Positions 1 to 5,200 of a stretch of DNA of 5,200 nt are shown here, piece after piece. The stretch lies in NCBI GenBank assembly GCA_011620245.1, contig WOZN01000432.1:1-5200 (forward strand). Direction: 5' to 3'. The notes under the pieces are model-generated. The model was given only the letters and a program-made list of their open reading frames with translations, was not told the DNA's origin and did no database searches. The DNA is from Acidovorax sp. GTDB taxonomy: Bacteria; Pseudomonadota; Gammaproteobacteria; Burkholderiales; Burkholderiaceae_C. The position numbers and the translations under genes were made by a program. Positions within the stretch are counted from its first letter, which is position 1. Each line of letters opens with the position of its first letter.

Positions 1-114
1 TACTTGTCCACAGAAAAGGCCGCCTTCTACTACTACGACTATGTATTTATAGAAGATCTAATCAAGAACAAGCGAACAATTTCCCCCGCCGCTTGGGACG
101 GCATACCCGAATGA
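1..114 (+). CDS. 3' end of an unrecognised protein gene (partial)
   Basis: Frame 1 is open from the left edge to a TGA at 112-114 and gives 37 residues, so only the C-terminus of the protein is visible. The peptide is rich in aromatic and charged residues (a YYYDY cluster, then FIEDLIKNKR) and ends in AAWDGIPE. It reads like real protein rather than the Arg/Gln-rich product of the neighbouring frame, which also stays open to about base 247. The segment is about 46% GC (about 38% over its first 84 bases) and uses ATA, CTA, GTA and CGA codons that the neighbours largely avoid. This suggests a transferred or weakly adapted gene. It converges on the c-di-GMP gene, with 67 bases between the two stop codons. 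I do not recognise the family and assign no function. A short open frame at an edge can arise by chance, so confidence is moderate. Confidence 0.45.
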   Translation, partial: YLSTEKAAFYYYDYVFIEDLIKNKRTISPAAWDGIPE

Positions 115-124
115 AAAATGGCGC

Positions 125-151
125 AAAAAAAACCGCAGGCCAGGCTGCGGT
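125..151 (-). terminator. Rho-independent terminator of the GGDEF/EAL gene
   Basis: Read on the reverse strand, the stem ACCGCAG pairs with CTGCGGT around a six-base CCTGGC loop and runs directly into eight T residues (the A run at 125-132). The first T of the tract also forms the closing A-T pair. It begins about 30 bases after the TGA at 182-184, the expected place for ending transcription of the large reverse-strand gene. On the forward strand no T tract follows the hairpin, so it should work in one direction only. Confidence 0.8.
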
Positions 152-181
152 GGGCGGAAAAACCGGGGGGCTGAATCTGCG

Positions 182-3100
182 TCAGGGCATATCGTGGCGC
201 AGGAAGGCCTCCAGCAGGTCCGTGGGCAGGGGGCGGCTGAACAGGTAGCCCTGGTAGAGGCGGCACCCCGCGCGGGCCAGCAGGTCGCGTTGCTCGGGGG
301 TTTCCACGCCTTCGGCGATCACTTCCAGGCCCAGGCTGCGCGACAGGGCGATGATGGTGTCCACGATGGCGGCATCGTTGGGGTCGGTGAGCAGGTCGTG
401 CACAAAGCTCTGGTCGATCTTGAGCTGGTCGAGCGGCAAGCGTTTGAGGTAGCTCAGGCTCGAATACCCGGTGCCAAAATCGTCCAGCGAGAAACCCACC
501 CCATACGAGCGCAGCGCTGCCATGGTGGCGATGGTGGTTTCCATGTCTTCCACCAGCAGGTTTTCGGTCAGTTCCAGCTTGAGTTTCCCCGAGGGGGCGC
601 CAGTGACGGCCAGCACCCGGGCCACGTCGTCCACAAAATTGGGATTGCGGAACTGGCGCGAGCTCACGTTCACGGCCATGGTCAGGTGCGACAGCTGCGG
701 CTCGTCCTGCCAGCGGGCCAGCAATGTGCAGGTATGGTGCAGCACCCAGCGGCCCAGCGACAGGATGAGCCCGGTCTCTTCGGCCAGTGCAATGAACTGC
801 GCGGGCGACACCATGCCCTGCCGCGGGTGGGCCCAGCGCAACAGGGCCTCCACCCCCACGCATTCGCCCGCCTGGTTGACCTGCGGCTGGTAATGCAGCA
901 GGAATTCGTTCTGCGCCAGGGCCGAGCGAAAATCTTCTTCCAGCGCGGCGCGGGCGGTCACCACCGCCTGCATGTCGGGGTTGAAGAAGCGCAGCGTGTT
1001 GCGCCCGGCGGTCTTGGCCTGGTACATGGCCAGGTCGGCCTGCTTGAGCAGCTCGCCCACGCTGGTCTGGGCGCTATCAAAGGGGGCGATGCCGATGCTG
1101 GGCGTGCTGCGGTACTGGTAGCCCTTGAGCGCATAGGGCACGGCCAGCATGGCCAGGATTTTTTCGGCGACGCTCAGGGCATCCCGGGCCAGTTCCTCGG
1201 GGTGCGGGCTGAGCTCTTCGAGCATCACCACGAACTCGTCGCCGCCCAGGCGGGCCACCGTGTCCACGTTGCGCACGCAGTTGTTCAGGCGCTGCGCCAC
1301 CTGTTGCAGCAGCAGATCGCCCTGGTCGTGGCCCAGGGTGTCGTTGAGGGTCTTGAAGTTGTCCATGTCGATGAACAGCAGGGCGCCGCCCTGCTGGCGC
1401 CGCTGGGCGCTGGCCAGCGCATGGTCCATGCGGTCCATGAGCAGCATGCGGTTGGGCAGGCCCGTGAGCGCGTCGTAGAACGCCAGGCGCTGGATTTTGC
1501 GCTCGGTGGCCTTGCGCTCGCGGATATCGGTGTTGATGGCCAGCACCGAATGGCCCTGGCCGGCTTCATCCTTCACCAGCGTCCAGCGCTCTTTCACATC
1601 GATGGCGCTGCCATCGCGGTGCCGCTGCACGATTTCGCCAGTCCACTCGCCATGCTCCAGCACCACCTGCATGGCATGGCGGAACTGGGTGGGGTCGTCG
1701 TACAGCAGGGTCTCGACGGACTGGCCCAGCGCCTGCAGTTGCGACCAGCCGTACAACCGCTCGGCACTCTTGTTCCAGTAGATGATGCGGTGCTCCAGAT
1801 CGCGCACGATGATGGCGTCCTGGGCCTTGTCGAGCAGCGATGCCTGGTAGCGGATGCGCCTGTCGGACAGCTGCCGGTCGATCTCGGCCGAGGCGCGGCT
1901 GGCAAAGATGCGCAGGGTCGAGGTGACAAAGCCAGGGTGGCCCATCGGCTGGCGAAACAGCACGAAGATCATGCCCGTCACCTCGCCGTCGGCGTCGCAC
2001 AGCTGCTGGCCGGCATAGCCTTGCGCTGCGATCTGGCGCACCATGGGCGCCTCGGGATATTGTTGCGCCACGTTGTCCTGCACCACCACCTGGGGCTGGC
2101 TGAGCAGCAGCAGGCTGGGTGTGCCGGCCAGCGTGTATTCGCTGTTGGGCAGTTGCTTGCCGTCCAGCACCGCCGCCAGGGTCATCGCCCGCGGCGCCTG
2201 CCCTTGCAGTGGCGGCAGCAGGCGGATCACGCAGCCCGCCTGCGCGCCCAGGGCCTCGGCCATGTTGCTGGCCAGCTGCACAAAGAATTCGGTGCCCGTG
2301 CTGGCAGACACGGCGGCCGCCATTTTCAGCACCGAGGCCTGCAGCCGCTGTTGCGCCTTGCGCGCCCGCAGGCTCATGATGCCAAAGGCCAGGTCGTCGG
2401 CCAGTTGCTGCAGCAGTTTGGCCTCGTCGGCGCTGATATGCAGAATCTCGGGCGCATACAGGTACAGCAGGCCGAAGGTGCGGCCACGGCTTTGCAGCGG
2501 CAGGCAGATCACGCCGTGAAAGCCATGGTCCAGCATATGCCTGGTCCAATCGGCGAGGTTGTCCTCGGCGCGGATGTCCTGCACGATCACGGGCTTGCCC
2601 GAACGCATGGCCATGCCCGCCGGCCCCTGGCCGCAGGGATCGTCGGCCGACCAGGAAAGCTGCAGGTTTTCGATGTAGTTCGGGTTGTAGCCTGCATGGG
2701 CGACTGGCTGGATGGATTTGCGCTCGTCGTTTTGCGCAAACCCCACCCAACCCATGCGGTAGCCGCCAATGTCCACCGCAATCTGGCAGATGGCCTGCAG
2801 CAGCGTGGTCTCGGAGGTGGCGCGCACCAGCGCCTCGTTGCAGGCGCTGAGCAGGCGCTGCGCCCGGCCCATGCGGCGCAGATCGTCTTCGGTGCGCAGG
2901 CGCTCGGTGACATCAATGGCCAGCATCTGGCGGGCTGCCACCCCATTGAAGCTGATGCTGCCCCCGGAAATCTCCATCTGCATCAGCGTGCCGTCCTTGC
3001 GGACATGGCGGTGCACCACAGAGGTGTCGCGTGGCAGATGAAACATGTCCTGGAGCCGGTCTTTGAGGCCGGGGCGGTCCTCGGGTGCGTACAGGGCCGG

Positions 3101-3787
3101 CAGCTCCAGCTGCAGCAACTCGGCTTCGGTGTAGCCATAGTGCGACACCATGGCCCGGTTTACCGCCAGCAGGCGCAAATTGCCCTGTGTACACACCCAC
3201 ATGGGGTGCGGGTGCTCGTCAAACAGCATGCGGTATTGCAGCTCCGAGGCGTGCAGCTGGCTGCGCTTGTGCTCCAGCTGCGACAACTGGCGCTGCTGGC
3301 GGCGCAGTTCGAGCAGCACCATGACCTGGCCGGCCAGCATTTTCAGGCCTGCCAGCTGCTCATCGGTGAGTGGGCGGGGCACGGTGTCCAGCACCGCCAG
3401 CGTGCCCAGCGCCGCGCCCTCGGCGGTGACCAGCGGAACGCAGGCATACAGCCGGACATGGGGCTCTCCGGTGACGAGTGGGTTGTCGGCAAACAGCGGG
3501 TGCTGGCGGGCATCGGCCACCACCAGGGGATCGCGGCTGCCGCTCAATGCATGGCTGCAAAACGCCATGGACCGGCCGGTCTGCCGCAACGGCAGGCCCA
3601 CGGCCGCCTTGAACCACTGGCGCTCGCTGTCCAGAAAATTGATCATCGCCATCGGCGTGTTGCAGATGCGCGCAGCCAGGATGGCCAGCTGTTCGAACGC
3701 TTCTTCGGCCGGCGTGTCCAGAATGGCGTAAGACTGCAACGCATTCAGGCGCGCAGCTTCCTGGGGGTCGTTTTGCGCCGGCAGCAT
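182..3787 (-). CDS. GAF-PAS-GAF-GAF-PAS-GGDEF-EAL hybrid c-di-GMP cyclase/phosphodiesterase
   Basis: This 1201-residue protein is predicted to make and/or degrade cyclic di-GMP. No signal peptide or membrane segment is visible, so it should be a cytoplasmic sensor. Approximate domain order: GAF1 30-160 (family features ILDTPAEEAF, RQWFKAAVGL, AFCSHAL, DNPLVTG); a helical linker 160-185; PAS1 181-300; GAF2 311-470; GAF3 483-637; PAS2 646-755; GGDEF 763-925; EAL 945-1190. The cyclase site is a canonical GGDEF at 848-852, preceded by an RNVD inhibitory site at 839-842 with the usual five-residue spacing. The EAL half keeps EALLRW (E980), NVS (N1040), ELTE (E1072, E1075), DDFGTGYSS (D1102, D1103), K1123, AEGVE (E1159, E1162) and QGYLFSRP (Q1179), so phosphodiesterase activity is expected. 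The start chosen is the ATG at 3785-3787, nine bases after AGGGGG. A GTG 11 codons upstream (3818-3820) has no ribosome site, and its extension holds a TTA codon that the rest of the gene never uses. GAF ligands are unknown. Net activity in the cell cannot be read from sequence. Confidence 0.95.
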   Translation of the reverse strand: MLPAQNDPQEAARLNALQSYAILDTPAEEAFEQLAILAARICNTPMAMINFLDSERQWFKAAVGLPLRQTGRSMAFCSHALSGSRDPLVVADARQHPLFADNPLVTGEPHVRLYACVPLVTAEGAALGTLAVLDTVPRPLTDEQLAGLKMLAGQVMVLLELRRQQRQLSQLEHKRSQLHASELQYRMLFDEHPHPMWVCTQGNLRLLAVNRAMVSHYGYTEAELLQLELPALYAPEDRPGLKDRLQDMFHLPRDTSVVHRHVRKDGTLMQMEISGGSISFNGVAARQMLAIDVTERLRTEDDLRRMGRAQRLLSACNEALVRATSETTLLQAICQIAVDIGGYRMGWVGFAQNDERKSIQPVAHAGYNPNYIENLQLSWSADDPCGQGPAGMAMRSGKPVIVQDIRAEDNLADWTRHMLDHGFHGVICLPLQSRGRTFGLLYLYAPEILHISADEAKLLQQLADDLAFGIMSLRARKAQQRLQASVLKMAAAVSASTGTEFFVQLASNMAEALGAQAGCVIRLLPPLQGQAPRAMTLAAVLDGKQLPNSEYTLAGTPSLLLLSQPQVVVQDNVAQQYPEAPMVRQIAAQGYAGQQLCDADGEVTGMIFVLFRQPMGHPGFVTSTLRIFASRASAEIDRQLSDRRIRYQASLLDKAQDAIIVRDLEHRIIYWNKSAERLYGWSQLQALGQSVETLLYDDPTQFRHAMQVVLEHGEWTGEIVQRHRDGSAIDVKERWTLVKDEAGQGHSVLAINTDIRERKATERKIQRLAFYDALTGLPNRMLLMDRMDHALASAQRRQQGGALLFIDMDNFKTLNDTLGHDQGDLLLQQVAQRLNNCVRNVDTVARLGGDEFVVMLEELSPHPEELARDALSVAEKILAMLAVPYALKGYQYRSTPSIGIAPFDSAQTSVGELLKQADLAMYQAKTAGRNTLRFFNPDMQAVVTARAALEEDFRSALAQNEFLLHYQPQVNQAGECVGVEALLRWAHPRQGMVSPAQFIALAEETGLILSLGRWVLHHTCTLLARWQDEPQLSHLTMAVNVSSRQFRNPNFVDDVARVLAVTGAPSGKLKLELTENLLVEDMETTIATMAALRSYGVGFSLDDFGTGYSSLSYLKRLPLDQLKIDQSFVHDLLTDPNDAAIVDTIIALSRSLGLEVIAEGVETPEQRDLLARAGCRLYQGYLFSRPLPTDLLEAFLRHDMP

Positions 3788-3796
3788 CCGCGTTAA

Positions 3797-3802
3797 CCCC
3801 CT
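3797..3802 (-). promoter_or_regulatory. Ribosome binding site deciding the start of the GGDEF/EAL gene
   Basis: The reverse strand reads AGGGGG, then nine bases (TTAACGCGG), then ATG at 3787-3785. This is a good Shine-Dalgarno match at an acceptable distance. The alternative GTG at 3820 is preceded by a C/T-rich stretch without any purine-rich site. This favours the ATG and a protein of 1201 residues. Confidence 0.6.
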
Positions 3803-3982
3803 GGGCCGCAAAGGCGGCACGGTGAGGTGGGAATGGAAAGTGGCATTGCCTGCATGGAGTCACCAGAACGCAAGGAACGGAAATCCGGTTGAACGATGAA
3901 AAGACCAGGGCCGGGGCAGAGGTCCGCTTCCCGGGGAGGAACCATGGGCTGGTGCGGTATGCTGAAAGAGGGCTTTTTTTGC

Positions 3983-4010
3983 AACTAGATGTTAATAACT
4001 AGGTGTTAAT
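3983..4010. repeat. Tandem 14-bp direct repeat, two copies
   Basis: AACTAGATGTTAAT (3983-3996) is followed immediately by AACTAGGTGTTAAT (3997-4010), with one mismatch in 14. On the reverse strand each unit reads ATTAACAYCTAGTT. The pair lies about 196-223 bases upstream of the GGDEF/EAL start codon, in the AT-rich core of the intergenic region. Directly repeated sites about one and a third helical turns apart are a common arrangement for regulator binding, but no specific regulator can be named. A local duplication without function is the alternative. Confidence 0.7.
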
Positions 4011-4049
4011 ACTACACCGTAAGATCGTGAACATGTTTTATTAATCCGC

Positions 4050-4069
4050 CTACCGTTAACTACCGTTCA
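4050..4069. repeat. Tandem 10-bp direct repeat, two copies
   Basis: CTACCGTTAA (4050-4059) is followed immediately by CTACCGTTCA (4060-4069), with one mismatch in 10. The unit length is close to one helical turn, so both copies would face the same side of the DNA. A looser relative, CTACACCGTAAG, occurs at 4012-4023 next to the other repeat pair. The location is between the DAHP synthase stop and the GGDEF/EAL start. A role as a regulator site is inference only. Confidence 0.6.
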
Positions 4070-4150
4070 GGCCAGGCTCAGGGCGATCGGTTCAGACTTC
4101 AGCGGGCCGCAGCAATAAAGCCGTCTTCAGGTGCCCCGCCCGGGCGCCCG

Positions 4151-5200
4151 CTATGCAGCCAGTTTCTGGCGCCGGGCCCGCACCGCGGCTGCCAGGTTTT
4201 CGAGCACCGGCACCGTCTGCGCCATGCTGATGCAGGCGTCGGTGACCGAAACCCCGTGCCGCAGCGGCTGGCCGGGCAAGATGTCCTGGCGGCCCTCCTG
4301 CAGGTGGCTTTCAATCATCAGGCCGGTGATGCGCGCGTCGCCGCCGGCAATCTGCCGGGCCACCTCGGCGGCCACCGTGATCTGGCGCTGGTGCTGCTTG
4401 CTGCTGTTGGCGTGGCTCACGTCGATCATCAGCTGCGGGCGCAGGCCGGCGGCCTGGAGCATGGCGCAGGCGGCGTCCACATCGGCCGCGCTGTAATTGG
4501 GCTGCTTGCCACCGCGCAGGATCACATGGCAGTCGCGGTTGCCGCGCGTCTCAAAAATGGCGGCCTGGCCCATCTTGGTCATGCCCATGAAGGCGTGCGA
4601 CGCCTGCGCGGCCTCGATGGCGTCGCTGGCCACCTTCACGCCGCCATCGGTGCTGTTCTTGAAACCCACGGGGCATGACAGGCCCGATGCGAGTTGCCGG
4701 TGGCTCTGGCTCTCCGTCGTGCGGGCACCGATCGCGCCCCAGCTCACCAGGTCGCTGATGAACTGCGGCGACAGCAGGTCGAGAAACTCGGTGCCCACCG
4801 GCAGGCCCACTGCCAGCACATCCAGCAGCAACTGGCGCGCCAGCTCCAGCCCTTCGTTGATGGCAAAGCTGCCGTCCATATGCGGGTCGTTGATGTAGCC
4901 CTTCCAGCCCACCGTGGTGCGGGGCTTTTCAAAATAGGCGCGCATCACGAGGATGAGCTCATTGCCGAGCGCATCGGCCTGGGCCTTGAGCGCGTGCGCG
5001 TATTCCAGCGCCTGGCTGTGGTCGTGGATGGAGCAGGGCCCCACCACCACGATCAGCCGGTCGTCCTGCCCGTGTAGCACGCGCGAGATGGCGGCGCGGC
5101 TGGCTTCCACCAGGCCCTGTGCGGCGTCGGGTGCGGGCAGCCATTCCTGCAGCAGCGCGGGGGTGATGAGCGGGCGCACGGCCTTGATGCGCGTGTCGTC
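4151..5200 (-). CDS. aroG: Class I 3-deoxy-7-phosphoheptulonate (DAHP) synthase, 5' end cut by window edge
   Basis: This enzyme condenses phosphoenolpyruvate and erythrose 4-phosphate to DAHP, the first committed step of the shikimate pathway, in the cytoplasm. The window holds 349 residues. The frame stays open to base 5200, starting DDTRIKAVRPL, which aligns with the N-terminal region of E. coli AroG (NDDLRIKEI). The internal GTG at 5177-5179 is therefore not the start, and only a few codons should be missing. Against E. coli AroG, a constant offset of five residues places the metal ligands C56, H263, E297 and D321 (AroG C61, H268, E302, D326) and the substrate-binding residues R87, K92, R160, K181 and R229 (AroG R92, K97, R165, K186, R234). 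Motifs GPCSIHD, EKPRTTVGWKG, GARTTESQ and ILRGGK are intact. Residue 206 is Gly in HAFMGMTK, where Phe-sensitive enzymes have Ser. This suggests tyrosine feedback, so aroF could equally be the name. The family is certain; the isoenzyme class is inferred. Confidence 0.96.
   Translation of the reverse strand, partial: DDTRIKAVRPLITPALLQEWLPAPDAAQGLVEASRAAISRVLHGQDDRLIVVVGPCSIHDHSQALEYAHALKAQADALGNELILVMRAYFEKPRTTVGWKGYINDPHMDGSFAINEGLELARQLLLDVLAVGLPVGTEFLDLLSPQFISDLVSWGAIGARTTESQSHRQLASGLSCPVGFKNSTDGGVKVASDAIEAAQASHAFMGMTKMGQAAIFETRGNRDCHVILRGGKQPNYSAADVDAACAMLQAAGLRPQLMIDVSHANSSKQHQRQITVAAEVARQIAGGDARITGLMIESHLQEGRQDILPGQPLRHGVSVTDACISMAQTVPVLENLAAAVRARRQKLAA

Larger units (their letters stand above)
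3788..4150. other. 363-base intergenic region, probable control region of the GGDEF/EAL gene
   Basis: I find no convincing gene here. A 63-codon reverse frame from a TTG at 3984 lacks a ribosome site and has low-complexity, proline-rich content. The segment at about 3973-4065 is strikingly AT-rich against its GC-rich surroundings and contains two tandem direct repeats (3983-4010 and 4050-4069) and a perfect 8-base palindrome, AACATGTT, at 4030-4037. This composition fits a promoter/operator zone for the reverse-strand gene beginning at 3787, which would leave a leader of about 200 bases. I could not place a clear sigma-70 promoter: TTAACA and TTGCAA hexamers occur on the reverse strand, but none has a good -10 partner at 16-18 bases. 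No T-tract hairpin is visible after the DAHP synthase stop. The GC-rich palindrome CGGGCGCCCG at 4141-4150 directly follows that stop but lacks a T run. Confidence 0.5.

Noticed and set aside
39..863. A 274-codon reverse-strand frame overlapping the end of the GGDEF/EAL gene
   Set aside because: It is out of frame with the conserved EAL domain and gives a low-complexity Arg/Pro/Ala/Gly-rich product typical of a shadow frame. It also runs through the terminator hairpin.
194..3796. A 1200-codon open frame on the forward strand opposite almost the whole GGDEF/EAL gene
   Set aside because: It is in exact codon register with the real gene, so it stays open simply because that gene uses no TTA, CTA or TCA codons, as expected at high GC. 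Its product is rich in His, Gln, Gly and Val with no recognisable domain, whereas the reverse-strand product has seven clear domains.
3818..3820. GTG as the start codon of the GGDEF/EAL gene, giving 1212 residues
   Set aside because: No ribosome site precedes it. The extra 11 codons overlap the good AGGGGG site and include a TTA codon that is absent from the rest of the gene.
3961..3980. Run of seven T residues after GGGC, suggesting a forward-strand terminator
   Set aside because: No stable inverted repeat directly precedes the T run, and no forward-strand gene ends nearby.
3793..3984. A 63-codon reverse-strand frame in the intergenic region, starting with TTG
   Set aside because: It has no ribosome binding site, a rare start codon, and a proline/serine-rich product with no family resemblance. 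The region is better explained as a leader or control region.
4068..4078. CAGGCCAGGCT shared with the terminator hairpin at 136-146
   Set aside because: An 11-base match in GC-rich DNA is weak. The flanks differ and there is no hairpin or T run at the second copy, so it is most likely chance.
4141..4150. Perfect palindrome CGGGCGCCCG right after the DAHP synthase stop as a terminator
   Set aside because: It has no loop and no following T tract, so it does not qualify as an intrinsic terminator. Short GC palindromes are common at this base composition.

Overview
The window is GC-rich, with strong G/C bias at third codon positions. Its DAHP synthase and its multi-sensor GGDEF/EAL protein look like chromosomal genes of a betaproteobacterium, most likely Burkholderiales and perhaps Comamonadaceae (Acidovorax/Comamonas-like). 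The taxonomic assignment is inferred from composition and protein style, not from a database search.

Layout: (1) Bases 1-114 look like the last 37 codons of a forward-strand gene that starts left of the window. It is clearly lower in GC than everything else, and I do not recognise it. (2) Bases 115-181 are a short convergent intergenic gap holding a good rho-independent terminator for the reverse strand. (3) Bases 182-3787, reverse strand, hold one very large gene: a cytoplasmic hybrid c-di-GMP enzyme with domain order GAF-PAS-GAF-GAF-PAS-GGDEF-EAL. Both the cyclase and the phosphodiesterase motifs are intact, and so is a c-di-GMP inhibitory site. (4) Bases 3788-4150 are a 363-base non-coding region with an AT-rich core that carries two separate tandem direct repeats, probably the control region of the c-di-GMP gene. 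(5) Bases 4151-5200, reverse strand, hold a class I DAHP synthase, the first enzyme of the shikimate pathway. Its 5' end is cut by the window edge.

The two main genes point the same way, but a 363-base gap with its own repeat-rich AT segment separates them, so they are probably separate transcription units. I see no functional link between aromatic amino acid synthesis and c-di-GMP turnover here.

I found no mobile element, CRISPR array, RNA gene or evidently new system. The points most worth a second look are the paired tandem repeats upstream of the c-di-GMP gene, a single glycine in the DAHP synthase that predicts tyrosine rather than phenylalanine feedback, the apparently intact dual activity of the hybrid enzyme, and the low-GC gene tail at the left edge.
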